DNA of 64,000 bases from Helicoverpa zea (GCF_022581195.2 NC_061454.1:3596001-3660000); one strand, 5' to 3'. Counted from the stretch's first letter, positions 1 to 14,800 are shown. Translations and numbers: made by a program. The notes: generated by a model from the sequence alone, not told the origin.

Positions 1-2898
1 ATTGTAAGTAAACTTATCTATTTAAGCTACTGGGAACGTTTTTCAATATTGAATTAAAGTTTTGTTATGGTGTAGCGTGAAGTTCATTGGAGAAGGAATT
101 AATACTTATTCCTATTTCGTGAATTTATTTGCCAAACTTTTGTGATATTATGGTACCCTAATGAATTCAATGAATATTGAACAAAATTACGGATTCAATT
201 TTCTAGTTGATGTCTTCAAACAATTAAAATCAATGTAAATAAAAGTAACAAAACCTCTAGCGATTGTCTTACAATGTTCTCTTTGAATATTTCTAACGTA
301 ATACCTGTAGAAAGAAAATCCATACTTGCATTTAGTTATACTACACCTACAGCTTTATTTCCCTAAGTTACGTCTACCAACAAACAACCATTTATCCAAA
401 CTTCGGAATCTCCATTCTGCAGTTTATCGTTTGCTCTAAGAATTGAGGGATTAACCGTTTTTGTCCATTAGGTCTGCAGCTAAGTGTTAATGGCGTCTCG
501 GATTATATCGCTGAGCTTCAGATAACAGCTGCCACTGACTCATGCGTCTCCTGACTGATGTCTGACGGTACCTGATAACCCTGACGTTACCTCGCTAATG
601 CTATTACACCAAGTTCAAATTCCTCCGACGTATCATCCTTTACTCAAGTGACTAGATCCCTTGGAACATTAACTTAAACACAAAGCAATAAAATTCATTA
701 TCGTTTACTTCCCCACTTGTAGATTTATTTGAACAATTTAATTACTCCTTTGTTCCAACTGCATTAAGCGCATTGCATAGTTTTTCTATTACATTCTTCG
801 CTACTCCATTGTCGGCAGACAAATGATTATCACTTTGAATACCGTACATTTCTACATAATTTGTTTCATCGTAGAACTTGGGAAAAAAAAGATCTGCGCG
901 TCTAATAACATTCACAAAGCTAATATTATTTATCGTAATCACAATCTCAATAACATCCGATTCAATTTCATCACCCCATAACGAACAACGGAGAATCTTC
1001 AATTTTAATATTATGAACATTACAAAAAAATAATCAAGATACAAGCGGTATGGATTTAAATGGACATTCCTATTACGAGCGCGGCTAGTAGCATCGAGTA
1101 CCGTGTAATGAGAAACCAGAATGTTAATTAAGATCTAATTAAGTCTAATACAATCAACAATGCTGCTCGCGTTCCGGAGGCATCCGCAAGTCATCACGAA
1201 GGTTTAATATCGTCTGGTGTATGAAGATCTCTGACCTTCCATCGCGCCGTCATCCTCCAAGCAATTGTTCCGCGACCCGGGTAGCCGCGCGGCTCTACGC
1301 AACTGGTAATGTTAATCGAATTGAGATCGGACAACCCTTTAGTAAAAAATCGGTTAAAATCAGTCTTTCCAAAGGCTATTGTGATGTGAGAACTCAATTT
1401 AGTGAACATTGCAGCAATGTAGACGTGAGATCAGTTGAAAGGGTAATAAAGATATCTAACGACTGCGTGCGAGTCACAAATCATTTCTGAAGTTATAAAT
1501 GTGAATATAAAGGAAATGTAATTACTATTTTAAACATAAACTAGTACATAGCAATTATTTTGTAATTTCTGTTAGTTTTATGATTATAATAAATTACGAG
1601 TTGCGGTGAAAAAGAGATATTAACATTTTATTTCATAGAAGTAATTAAAATTACTATATCATAAAATATACAATTAATATTTTACTTCATTTTTCCTCTT
1701 TATTTCTTAGAATGAGTTAAATAGTTTAAAAAGTAATGACGATTTTTATGTAAGTAAATATGTAGTTTATGAAAGGAGTGCTAAACGCAGTTAACTTAAA
1801 CTTTTATATTTTTCCATCAATTATAAAACTCATCAGTACTTATTTTACATCACACTTTACGCCACCCGTCGCTGCCGTCGGTAAAAATATCGATAGAAAT
1901 ATTTTTTATTACGAATTTAATAGCAATTACGAATAGATTTTATAGTTTTATAATTAACATACATGTAAATTGGACAAATTATGAGCACGACACATTTGCC
2001 CACAAACACGACAGTCATAAAATAAATGACACTACACGAGCTTATAAAAAATATGAAATGACCCACACATTCCGGCGCTCAGGCTAATAAAATCAAGATC
2101 AATAACATAAATACGCTATTGTTGTCCATCTGTACAATATCTAACAACTTTTATAGAGCTTGAGATATGGGAATAACATTCAAAACTGACCATAATACAA
2201 GCTATAAACAAAATTAACAACACAAGGACCCCTGCTGATTTCAATTTTGAGCCTGACATCGGCCCTAATTCAATAAAGCAATAAAATTCACCTAATTATG
2301 CAAATGCCTTTAAAATATCAGGTATTATGCCTTTTTTGACTCCCAAAAAATATGATGGGAGACATCAAACTTGTGGGCTTTGATTAATGGAAGCCGGTAA
2401 CTATAGTAATGTCATTATTTTAATAGATTGTTGTTACGGATAATTAGAAAGATGGGAAGCGTCATGCGGATACTTTCATTAATTATGTCCAACTATATCA
2501 TTAAGTTTTGGTTAGTGAGACCTTTTTTGGTATTTGTAACAGTTGGTGTAATAATTGTGTGAAGTAAAATTTTAAAGTAAAAATATTTAAAATTAAAAGC
2601 AGAACAAAAATTGGTTAGTATTCCAATAAATTATTAAATAAAAATAAATAGATAATAAATAGGACCCCATCAAGGTTATGAAATAATGTAAATTTAAGTA
2701 TAATATTGACGTCAATTTAAATAATTTGCATTTCAATATTTTTTGCAGATATCAAAATTAATTTGAAGATTTAATAGGCCTAGGAAAGAAATTGAAATAT
2801 TACTTTACAATGATATTAATAAAACCCAATTGTACTAACTTCATGAAAAAAAAGTTAATTAAACATGAGCAATAAAATAATAATTGAAAAACACTTAC
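1..2898. other. AT-rich non-coding stretch
   Basis: Apart from the ORF at 742-1044, only a short CpG-containing patch at about 1160-1480 stands out. It has overlapping short ORFs on both strands that I do not recognise. The rest is AT-rich without visible repeats. Confidence 0.5.
742..1044 (-). CDS. Unrecognised 100-codon ORF, possible last exon or decayed element
   Basis: Reads with protein-like composition (WGDEIESDVIEIVITINN, then ADLFFPKFYDETNYVEMYG and a mixed helical C-terminus) in a very AT-rich setting, where a 100-codon ORF by chance is not rare. An AATAAA lies about 15 bp after the stop, which fits a gene end. I do not recognise the product. The first 20 codons are hydrophobic and may be intron, with an acceptor nearer LKIL. 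It could be a terminal exon of the gene whose candidate first exon is at 2899-3090, a transposon remnant, or chance. Confidence 0.25.
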   Translation of the reverse strand: MYLDYFFVMFIILKLKILRCSLWGDEIESDVIEIVITINNISFVNVIRRADLFFPKFYDETNYVEMYGIQSDNHLSADNGVAKNVIEKLCNALNAVGTKE

Positions 2899-3090
2899 CA
2901 CACTCAATTCACACCGATGAACTCCGAAATAAAGTCCTTATTAAGCACGAGACGAAAGATAGTGAACACGAATAAATTGCCGTCAATAAAGGCCACAATT
3001 TACATGATACCCCGTGACGTCTCAAACGACAACAGAGCAATAAACTATAACACACCAACGCCTTCAATCGACTGGTAGAGAATAAAGCCG
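2899..3090 (-). other. Candidate first (5' UTR) exon of an unidentified minus-strand gene
   Basis: On the minus strand, a CpG-rich region with a CCATTGGC box (about 3170) and a TATA-like TTATAC (3118-3123) is followed by about 190 bp without a useful start codon, then a perfect-looking donor, GAGTGTG/GTAAGT, with its GT at 2897-2898. This is the arrangement expected for a non-coding first exon whose coding exons lie to the left. None of the later exons was recognised in 1-2898. The start coordinate is a guess from TATA spacing. Confidence 0.35.
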
Positions 3091-3094
3091 GCTA

Positions 3095-3240
3095 CGGTCG
3101 CCTACGCACCGCTCAAAAAGTATAACAAAAAAGTGGCGGGCCGAGGCCACTCCCCTCAGGCACGCCCGGCCAATGGCGGCGCGCTGATATCACCGCCGCC
3201 ACGACTGTGGGCTGAATCACTTGATACGGGTCCCTACTTC
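3095..3240 (-). promoter_or_regulatory. Candidate CpG-rich promoter
   Basis: A roughly 150-bp GC- and CpG-rich island in AT-rich DNA. It has a GGCCAATGGCGG box read on the plus strand (an inverted CCAAT box for a minus-strand gene) and a TATA-like element at 3118-3123. It sits directly upstream of a strong splice donor at 2899. Confidence 0.35.
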
Positions 3241-6200
3241 GATACCGCTAATTGACTTTATCAACAAACTGACTTTACTGGCCAAAGTCACGATATATGC
3301 GTTTGTCTGCCGTGTCAAAAGCCTAACTGTGGCCCACTAGCGACGTAATTAAGTATGCTGCTAGTTAATGGGTGATTTGAGCTAGAGAGATTATTCTGTA
3401 TCCATTACAGGTCCTAAGTGAAGGTCGTAAAGTTGGCTTAGGTTAGTATAGCGCAGTGATAACGGAAAGTAATGATTTGTTCATGCGATAATAACGTCAA
3501 ATAAATAAAAAAATGCCACCAAAGATATCTTATAAAATACTATATTATAAAAATAGATTAATTTACCAAATCCAGTTCCATAAATAATAAATGTAGAACA
3601 AAATCTATTCCGCTTTAGGCTTTATTGGTCACTTTTATTCGTTACGATACCATTATCCCTCTAGGACATATGGAGTCCGTATTAGGCATCCAATTAGAAG
3701 CTATGAAAACTTTATATAGCTGAGAGTACTATTTATCTGCTAGTGTCGGCATCTTTGAGCAAATTGCGTGTAAGCTATAAACGGACCACTATTGGTATTG
3801 CAACTATCTGCAACTTAGTTAATGGTAACAACTTTGGCAGTCAAATAAATTCTCTCGCTGTTATAAATTTTATTGTCATGATAATAAACTATGTTGGAGG
3901 ATATATGTAGTTCTTAAATGTTGATTTATTTGAATTTTAATCTGTAGGAATATTTTAAAATAGATTTGCCACCATTTGTTTGTATATTTTAATATCTAAT
4001 ACACTTTTTGGACGTTAAGTTAAGTTAATCAGTTTTCAACCAAACCAAATCAACCTTTCTTTTTAAATTTATACAAATTAAAACTACAACAAAAATATAT
4101 TTTAGTATACAAATGTCAAATGGAGTTTAAAAATTTCCACTGTTTAGGTCGTCTAGAAAACAATATAAAAAATATTTATAGACTAGCTTCCTTACAAATG
4201 CGTGGGTCCTCTGATTACTTACAGACATTTTCTTTCTTATTTACTTTCTTTATCAGAAAAACAATAATACGAAAAGCTACCTTTTTGACTGTGATCATTT
4301 ATTTTGCTTAAAAAGAAAATAGATCAGATCAGTCATCAATTGTTTTTTTTTTTATATTTTTGTTGATAAGGCAATCTTCTTCTGAGTTGAAAATATAGGT
4401 AATCCTTTTTTTGTTGAATTTCATACCTACTTTACAAAGCACAGAAACTTACTAGACAAAGCTTACTTAATTAATTTATTTTCAAGTAAAATATAATCTC
4501 TGTAAATTCGAGGACCTTTTCTTAAACATTGTTCAATATTACTAAAAGATTAAACTCTAAGAAGGATGAGATTACATCTTCGTGTAGATTTTTAAGTCCA
4601 ACTCTTCTTTAGACATCTCAGATTATCTGACTTAGCACAAAATTATACAATTCCAAGAGGGTTTTAACATCTTTGCTAATCTTACGCTATAAACTCACAT
4701 ATTAAGTAATTTATCTACAATTATACACGGGGACGTTACAGGTAACATATCATTGAGGCATATGAGGCATACCTAATCCTTTCAGTACCCCTCATAACAA
4801 TATTTAAACTTCAATGTTCATTTGCCAAGAACGCATTGACTATGTATTTAAAAAGACAATGCTCAAAACCCAGATATTTTTAATTTTGATAACCCAATAT
4901 CTTTTGATCAAGTCTCAGTACCTACCTTAGTACTTTAAAACATTAATTCAAAGTTGCTAAACCTTCTTAGAACTGCCACAACTGCAAGCCTTCGCTTCTA
5001 ATCTTCATTAAAAAAAGTATTCCAAGAATTGACATTATCACGAGATATTAAAGCAGTACAGCAATCTTGTCTACAATTAGCCTTCACCGACAGATGTAAT
5101 TAAAACTATTAAAATGACATTTGGCGCAATCGAGAAACTTGCAGTTCCGTGTATAATCATATGAAATCCCTTTACGGGTACTTATTCTAACATAATAATG
5201 TTTTAACATAAATTTTATATTCAAACAAAGGAGAATGCATTATTCAAAATTGTCGTAGAAAGTAAAATACACCGCTTAGGTGATTTAGATGAGATTATGT
5301 CTCGTGCGAAACTCGAAGCGTGGTTTTTGTCCACCATTTTGATTGCTGGTCGCTTTTTTAACGGATGCATTCATTTCATAGAGCACCGGTTTATGTGTTT
5401 GTAATTCATCTTTAATTTACGTTGGCTGTATATAATTTAAATTACTTAAACGGTTTATTAGAGCGATAAAATTGTCCGTCTCTCATTAAGTTTCCTGTGC
5501 AGTTTCATGTCAACGCTTTATTTACTTTATTTATTTAAACAAATATAAATTCTGTAAATATTAAATCAAGACGCTAAAAAAACATGATTTCCGCAAATTA
5601 CTTTGTACTTAACATTTTTTATTGCAATACAGTGTTCGTATTCAAATCTAAATGTATTATAATGAAACACAATCATCATAATAATGTTAGATAAGCAGGC
5701 ACTGGAAACTGATTGCGCATTACGTACGAATGATTACAAAACAACGAGGATTTCCTCTCACGAGTAATTACTGCAACGACACAAATTACACAAGTAATAA
5801 CATATGAATAATAAACGAGCGTTACAACTCGCCCTTGCCGACACATTTTCTACTGAATCACACACAAAATTATAACTAACTACGTAATTCCCGCTCCGAG
5901 AGTAAATTGGCCCATATTTAATTTTGGGAAAATGTAAAAATAAACGTTTTTATTTGTGTAAATAACACAATAAAACTGCGGCCGCCATTACCGGCGACAC
6001 GAAATTTGTCCGCGCACCAAATTACACAGATAACATCTACCTCGATGTAATTGTTATTTTACTGTCGTTAGTGCCCCTGATCGCGTAAATTCAGTTAGGG
6101 GATATGATTTTTTTTTCAAATTCAATATTCAACCTTTTTGTTATGACCGGAAACGGACGAGTTAGAAAAAATTACGCGCGTCCGGTACGTTTGCAGCTTT

Positions 6201-9200
6201 TGCGCTATTGCAATAACGGTAATTAGTTTTTGATGCGAACCTGATAAAAAATGATGCGTTTGCGATTAATGTGACAATATTAAAGAGTGGCCAGCCGACT
6301 AATGAAAAAGTTGTCAACTCAATTTGAAATGTTCTTCACAGGAAAAAAGGTCTTAACCCAAAATGTTTACAACCAATTTTTGTTTGAGCTTCTAGAATCG
6401 GATGTCGCGGTAATGTGTCGAACGGATGACCAATTGTGTCCATTTGCGGTTAACTAAATCAATCACAAATCACAATGTATCATTTTTTCTCGGTTTCGGT
6501 CAGCAGTGAGTCGGTAGGCCGGATATGACTGTCCCTGCTTCTCGTCTCTGGTTTCCTTCGTTTTTTCATTTCACCAACTCAATTTAAAACAAATTAGTTA
6601 GGACATTCACTCTGGTTCTTGTCCATTTTCTTGTCGATTGTGATTTTACGTCGGTTTTTCAACAAAACGAACAAATAATTCGATTCGATTCTTTGTTTTA
6701 GAACAAATGGTACGGTTAATTGGCTGAACCCAGCGGAGTCACTGACTCTGTACAGAATTGGCGGTCAAAGGAAATGCGATTCGATTCGGATAAACGCTAT
6801 AACGTTACAACTGTTAATCTAACTAGTTTCTTGTTAGTCAGTTTGTTTTGATAACTCTATTCATCGATTTATACCGAGATTAATTAGCGCTAATCGAAAT
6901 CAAATTTCTTCATTCACTTAACTTTTAATTGAAGCGATTTGGAATTGATGATCGCACACCGCAAGGTTATAAATATGCATTCATGTTATTAATAATTTAA
7001 AATCACTAAATCATTGTAATCAAAGCTAAATTGCGAATAGCTGGTCCACATCCGCAGCTAAATCCTAACTCAATATTTGTTTTAATGACAAGTTAATTGA
7101 TTGAGCACGCCTGAATCGTGTATCCTCCGGTCCCGAAACCATCACGATGCTCTCAAACACGACCGAGAAATAACTTACTAACGAAATTTAGTCGCCTTTG
7201 TATCGAGAGAACAAAAAGCAAATCGAGTTACAGGGCGAAAACAGAGAAAATCGACAAACAAATACCATTACCACGGCCATTTCCGAACGGGACGCGCTCG
7301 TGATGATAGCGTTTTTCATCGCGTCCATCGATACTCGACAACACTGTTTCTGAACTACAATATCATATCAAACCACATTCACCGCTGGATTTGTTCTCAC
7401 GTCACTTCTTCACGTCCATGTAAACACAGCGATGGTCTCCAAATAGGAGGTTGAGTCTCATATCTTATTTTTTTCCAAACAATGCCACAGGGATTCAATT
7501 CACGACTCCTCTTTTTGGACAGATTCGGTCGGGTTGTGCACTAAACAAACTCGGAGTAGTCTTGTGAATCGATTGGTCTCGGCCGCGGTACTCGAGAAGT
7601 TAAACATCGATTTTTTATCGATTTTTCTACATAGGATGACGCGGGTGGGAACAAGTAGCTATGGTACTTATGTACCTACGACACAAATACCAAATTAAAA
7701 TCGGTTAGCCATGGGTTTTTTCCTCGGCGATATGAAAACAATGTTTGTTTATCGGCCGTTTTCCTTAGCGGCCTGTGTTTTCATAGATGATTACACAAAA
7801 CTTAAAATAAACTGTGAAGGTATTGTTTAAATAATTAACTTTCCAATTATATCAATTAAATAACATATTGTGTAAATGTCAAAATTAATAAACGAAGGTT
7901 TGTTGACTCATCTGCAATTTTCCAATATGGCCGCTTATTTACTTATACGTTCTCAGAGAATATACATACATACCTACTCATTTAATGCTGGCTGAAAATC
8001 TGAAAAGTTGCCCACCCTGAATCTCTTGAAAACCCTTCCATATTCAGTTTTTACAATCTGATAAATAAACAATATTACTAAAATACTAATTACAAACCAA
8101 CTGTGTGTGGCTTTTATTTGCAGTAACGACTTCCAGTAAAGTTTTTTGTTACAAAATCGGTGAGAGAATCATGATTAATTACACTTATTCACCTAAATCA
8201 AACTCTAGATGACTTTTATCGTTAACGACCATTGATTATCAGCGATTAACCGTACTAATTACGTATTCAAACATAGTTTTCTCATGTCCGTGCCCTCAAT
8301 AGTAATCGTTGTCATTAATTACAGATGTCACTATAATCATTAATCATATAGTAAAAAGGATTCGCTCAGTTTGTCGTTGGTTTGTTGGTTAGTCTGTAGG
8401 TGTCGCATTCGACATTAGAAAGCTCGCCTGCGCTAAATCGACTTTTAATTAGTCAGATAAGAGGCTCATTACATCGACATTAGCTGTGCCAACTAACGTT
8501 TTTTTATGGTACACTTTTAGGGTTCCGTGTGGTGAGCAAATATAGAGGGAACCATATGTGCGTTGTACAATTTTATATATATTATTTTATCTCAAAACCC
8601 AGTCAAGAAGCGATTAATATTTTCAATAAAGCAACGTTTGCACGATCAAACTATTAATCATTATATTTCGTAGCATTACGCACTTCGTTTCAGTTCAATA
8701 TTCATATGGGTACCTACTCACCTATAGGTACTTAAGTATTCAGAAACAAAACTGAAAAGATGTCCTCTTCTTTCAGAGAATCTCAGCTCTTAGTATAAAT
8801 CTAATATAGTTTCTTACTGAAAGTTACAAACACCTGTTTAATTATGTATGTAAGTTGACATAAAACGTGAACAGCAAAAGACACCAAAATCCACACGCAA
8901 TCAAATACAGAAACCAAATAAAGCCATACATCAACCACATATATACAGAACCTTTATAAACACGTTACGCACCCGGCGACACTCACAAATTACGTCGACT
9001 TCATAATATTAGCGTTTCCGAGCACGCCAAGCGAGCGTAGCGCGCCCATAATGTAGTTTTAACAGATGTTAATGGTATTCTTTCTTTATTACCACACAGC
9101 CGTGGAAAATGTCTACAAAAGCACATCTAATACGAAACATTCATTCATATTCAGCAGGTATATCAATTAGCCCTCCAATTGTTAGGTCACTTGCAAGTCC

Positions 9201-11640
9201 AAGTCATGAGCAATTTATTGACGAAACATCCCATAAAGTCTACCAGTCACCTCATGTAACAGACAGTAATTTATATTCCGTATATTAACATCGTACTAGC
9301 GATTCCAGTTTTAAACTATGTAAACGATGCAGCCGTGAATTGGAACGCACCTAACTGATACATTCATGCGCTTTTAACGTTCATGATGTCAAAATAAATT
9401 GCATTGAATTTTTACGATCCTATTGAACGGTTATTTGAATATCTTATTTATGCATTTTTTTTACTTACGATGTATAGAATCTAGTTATCGTAATTCATTT
9501 GTAAAAACAAAACAAGAATCAATAAAATGTAACGGCTAATTCAAAGATTACGCCCCATTACACGCACTTAGAGATGGAGCGGATCGCAGCAAATGATATG
9601 TTCGCGCAGTCCCACGGACAGGTAATCTCGCCAACACATTACGGGACGATTTTCACGGCTAGCTATAATTTAATATAATCCAAAGAAATAGTTGCACTCG
9701 TAACGTTTTCGAACTGCACCATGCGATCGATTCTCAATCAAATTGTAACCACTACTCGATTCGAAACTCGATCTCACCTTTTGCAACAGTCCTTAGCAGC
9801 TCTGTGATACGATTCAAATTCGAAAATGGAATTGAATTCTATTCTAAACTGGACTTTATGGTTTTATTCATAAAGATTTGTAGTGACAGAGTAATGTTGT
9901 ACACAAATGATCGTGATTTCGATAATCGGATGGTATGTTATCGATCACGACGCTAAAGTTTCGATTCGATTTGATTGTGGATCAATGCTTGTTTTGATTT
10001 CCAATTCGCGCTTGCGTCGTTTGACGCTAAATAGCGTCACGTAGATAGCGTTCTACCCTCTTATTACGTATGCTCGCAATTTTCGATTTCAATTTGATAT
10101 TGCAACGTTGTAGGATTTTTGGTATGTGTAAATCAGATCTTTGGAACGACCAGATAATATAGACACCTATTTATAAACCTTTCGAAAAAGGAAAAAAAAT
10201 ATAGGTATACCTTTCCTAATATCTCTGTAGGTAATGTAGATCTTAATGTAGATAATTATTGCCATTTATAAAAAGTTTCTCAACGCTATTAAAAATATCA
10301 ATAACAATCAAAACATTTAGAACAAAGGGTGACCTTACAAAGTGACAGCGACTACCAAAGCAATTTGACCTGAGACTAACCTCCAATTATTTTGAGTCAA
10401 ACACACATTACTGAAATGAGATAAACGAATCAAATAGTCCTCCTTGATTATTAGTTATACAATAACATTATGTGGATCGAAAGCAATAATATGTTTCTTT
10501 TCGAACAAGAAAGTAATTTTACAATCGATTCTAACCTCTGTGGCGCAGCACTACGGACATATTTGATTCGCTTGGTTAGTTTTCCCTTCATAAATGGTGT
10601 ATTTTCATAATATCGGTCTCAGCGGCCTTACGTCGATAACAGGTTAAGTAAATGACACAAAATGGCCGCTAAGGGCAATAAAAAAATAATTCGGGACGGA
10701 CATCTCATATTACTTTTCGAAAATTCAATTTCATTTCCACGGCTGTGTTACTTTTTTAATGTTACGTACATTTATTGCTACAGGAAACAATTGGTAAAGT
10801 CAATTTAGTTTTTTGTACAGATGTCTTCATTTTAAATCCAACATTAAATTCTGCCATTAAAGACGCATTTAGGTAATTTTAAACTATAATCTTGGTACTA
10901 TTAAAAGTTGGTATCAGAATAAATAAGTTTATATGAGTCAACATTATTATTTATGTATTAAAGTTTTGATCTTGTTTTACGTGAATTTGAAAAGATTTAC
11001 GCAAACGCAAACATGAAGAAGAGTTCAGTCACCATAGCCAAAATTCTTTTCGACAGCACTAGATGGATTCCTTTACGGCTACAGCTCTATATCTATTTAG
11101 TGCCGTAGAAAAAATATTTTCAGTCTTAATATTAGGTTTACCAGTTCAACGTCATTTTTTTTCCGTAATAAAATAGCGGCTGGATAGACACATTGGCATA
11201 CACATTAGTACCTACATATTAAGTATGCAATAAGGACTGACTAAAAGCATTAAAATAACCACGAAATCTCTTCCTAATTCTTCATAACGAGGGTCTGAAC
11301 GTGACATCCGCCGCCTCGGATCCTGCCTTCAAATTATTTCTTACCAATGATATAAAAATTACAAAGGAAACACTTTAAAGAAATTGATTACCAATATTGT
11401 GATCCTAATTTGAGCACAATCATTTTTATTGAATCATGTTGTTCTGCGAATTTGAATTTGGAAAAGCCGTTCCAGTGTTTCAATTTTCGAATTGGGAATT
11501 CTAGATTTGAATTGATTGTTTCCATCCATTTGATAATAGCCTTTTGATTAGTTGGAATTTTCTGTTAAAATATTTTCAAGTCTTTTTTGTCAGACTAAAT
11601 AGTTCCTCTCATTGTTTGTTTTTTAAATTAATCGTATTAG
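3241..11640. other. Long non-coding stretch with CpG-bearing patches
   Basis: No convincing exon on either strand. Patches with retained CpG and homeodomain-like TAAT/ATTA clusters occur near 5940-6260, 6480-6900, 7090-7640, 8160-8340, 8960-9060 and 9530-10060. The stretch at 8500-8560 (AGGGTTCCGTGTG) looks like a relic of a common lepidopteran dispersed repeat. Regulatory function is a guess. Confidence 0.4.
7605..7626. promoter_or_regulatory. Paired ATCGAT motifs (DRE-like)
   Basis: Two ATCGAT motifs in CATCGATTTTTTATCGATTT, near a CpG-rich segment (7090-7600) that carries a possible minus-strand donor (GTTA/GTAAGT at about 7170). DRE motifs (TATCGATA) are frequent in insect core promoters. 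No TATA or Inr is clear, so this is only a candidate promoter zone. Confidence 0.25.
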
Positions 11641-11850
11641 TTACATCCTACTAATATTATAAACGCGAAAGTTTGTATGTATGGATGTATGGATGTTTGT
11701 TACTCTTTCACGCAAAAACTACTGAATGGATTTTAATGAAACTTTACAATAATATAGCTTATACATCAGAATAACACATAGGCTACAATTTGTAAACATA
11801 TTGTTCGAAATACTAAACCTGCGCAGACGAAGTCGCGGGCACCAGCTAGT
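11641..11850 (+). mobile_element. LEP1-like non-autonomous Helitron-type repeat, copy 1
   Basis: A 210-bp unit starting TTACATCCTACTAATATTAT and ending GCGGGCACCAGCTAGT. It is nearly identical to 57804-58013 (one difference noticed, ACTACTGAATGG against ACTAATGAATGG). The start, the CTAG-type end, and the lack of inverted repeats or a target duplication fit the lepidopteran LEP1 Helitron-like family as I recall it. Confidence 0.75.
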
Positions 11851-14800
11851 ACATAATAAATTATATTATGCTATAACTTTCATATCTGATAATAAGATAC
11901 CCTCCGGCGAACCTACAACGAACTGAAGTCTATAAAATTATCGTTACCATCTTTATTTACTGCAAACATTGCAAAAACGCATTTTTATTACAAAATAACA
12001 AATTCGCAGCTGTTACAGATATTCTTACTGTTGGTAAAACGGCACAGTTATCGAATAACATGGCCCAGTAACTCTGTTCGACTTTCATTGTAATGACGAC
12101 TTCGGTAAAATAAATAAACGTAAACTGCTATTCATTAGGGCTGACCTAATGCGCAAGTGCGAGCCTTAATTAATTAAAAACTTCATTATTTTCTTCCGAG
12201 TCAATACAAAAAGAAAGTTAAAAAACATGTCAGTTCTTTATCTTTTCGTGATAGAGTGAGCCTAGTGTGAAGTTGAAAAAATACGGCGATTTTTCTTAGA
12301 AACACTGTTAATTTATTAATTCGCTGGCGTTGTTAATAGAATCGTCGTAAAATAAACAGTAGCTATTAATCATTTCTATATAAATGCGAAGGACAAGAAC
12401 TTTACAAAAAGGTTTAACCCAAAAGTGCTAAAATTACCCAACCGTGTCACTGGATTCACACGCAACGCTACAAAATTGAAGCAAATATACTTACTTCAGC
12501 TACAGTTCACGCAGTTGATATTTGACGGAAGTCGATAACCTTTGTTTTGAAGACATCAATTAAAACTTACAAGATGGAGCGTATAATGACTTTTATCTTA
12601 TCTCAGAAGATTATTATTGTTTCAGACATCACGTTCGAGTTAAAACAAAAACTTGACGAGGAAAGGGAAGAGACATCATTTTTTCGTTGCACGCAAGGAG
12701 TTTTTGCACGACGAGTGTTTATCTAGGTATGTAGAACTGACAGCCCTAAGGAGTCACGCAGTTTGAGCACACAATGAAGCGAGGTGCGAGGGGTGTGCCG
12801 GGGGGGGAGGTGTGAATTGCTCACGCGCATACAAAAGCTAAATAAACAATCCGTCGCAGGAACCACGCTCACTTGCAACCGAATTGCCCGACCTTTGTCA
12901 AAGTGGATTCATAACAAATTGATTTTTTTTTCATCCAAATGACATTAGGCTCTGATGGGAAGACGGGTGACAATTGTTCGAGGATTTTATTTGAATTACT
13001 GTGCTTTCAAATATACATTAAAATGCGATTACGAGTTTGCCGGTACGCTAAATGTGCTGGAGATGTTTTTCAACCGGCAAATAAAATACAATATTCTTGT
13101 CAACATTACGGTTGTAACGTTGGATGGTGATGATGATGTTATATGCAAATTAAATAAAAATCAAGAGAATTTCGTAGTGTCGAAAGAGGTCACACGGAGT
13201 AAATAGTAAATGGAGTTCATAAACACCGTTGTAGATGTCAATCAGAAGCTAGACATGCGTATAAAGAGATAACTTCTTATCAACCATTCAGTGTACATCC
13301 TCTTCCTTAAATACCTTTTTATAGAAGTCTCAGGTTCCCCAAGCATCATTAATAGGCTTTTATCTATCTTATTACAATATTATCTAACTTGTTTACGTAA
13401 ACGGACACGCTCGATCAATTACAATATCGCTATAAACATTCCTTAACTATATGTTACATGTTTTTATCACGTCGTATTTTTTTCTGTTCGCGGACAATTA
13501 TCTACTGTTGATACTAACAAACGAAACTTAAGTGTTAATTAAGTTAATGCAATTATGAGATCATATTGGACTATGTAACGGACACCGTTGCAAATTTTTG
13601 TTTCGCACCCTATCAATTTCACACCACCTCTATTTTTAACCCGCCAAGGTTGAAAATTCCTTGTTTTGCGTAAAAATAGGTGCAGATGTTCGTTTGTTTT
13701 CCGTGTCCTGCACAAGTGGCGGAGCCGACCTTTTCAAAAAGCGGGAAAAAATGTTGTTGAACAAGTAAGTGAATGGTAGATTCGTGAAATGCCAACAGCT
13801 CAAATGTTAGTAATAACAGTATTGTGACAGTGTCGGTTGAACAAAGGACTGAGTCAATCAGTCCCTTGCTATAATTATTGCTTATTGCTTGCCTTCGATG
13901 GAAGCTCTGGATTTCGAAAGTGATGGCAGTGGTTTGGGGATCAGCGTGTGTTAATGTGGTTCTGTTGCGGTTTGTTGGTGAATGGGAGTGTACCTTTATT
14001 GGGTATGATTTGGAATATAAATATGTATTTTGAATGAGGGCTCGAGAAAGTATAAACTAGACCAAGTAATTAATCTTGCTTCCAGACAAGTAACAAAATA
14101 TTACACAGCTTTGGATCAGACATTTTGCTAGTCTTAACATTTTTATGTCCAGACTTCTGCTGACTAAAACCAACCTTCTGGAACCATTTTTGTACCAGAC
14201 TGGCACTGAAAATGTATCAGACCCCGCTGCCCTGCCAGGCTGCGGCCCTTAGGGAGTTGCCGCTGTATTTGCTGTCTTTTCGCGGAGCGCGTGGATCGAA
14301 ACGGGCCGCCCGCCAACTCAGATATTAAAATGTGTCATCAAATAAAAAATCGTTAATAATATTATGTATTTCTAAAAGAAAACTACTACAAAGTTGAAAT
14401 TAAAGGGACTCAACTACTTAACAATGTCCATAGGCAACGCAAAAATGTTGCGTCATAATGGTCATAATATCCTCCCGCGTAAATAGGTTCTATCCATCGA
14501 TATGTATGTACTACGTACTAGATAGAACGTTCCGAACAAAAAGCTTACCACACTGAACTGCACTGCAGACTATGCAGTGCCCAAAATGGCAAATCAGAGC
14601 GATTTTGACACCTGCGTCAGATGGATGTCTATGAAACGACAATTATAAAATAGAAAATACATATCAAGGTATAAACTTACACATATAAACTATTCGAGAG
14701 TCAAGTTAGTAAAATTACACGCTGTTCATGCTATTACAACGCTTGTATATCATACTTTTCATTTATAATTCAATTTTACAAATATGCATTAATTTGTTCC

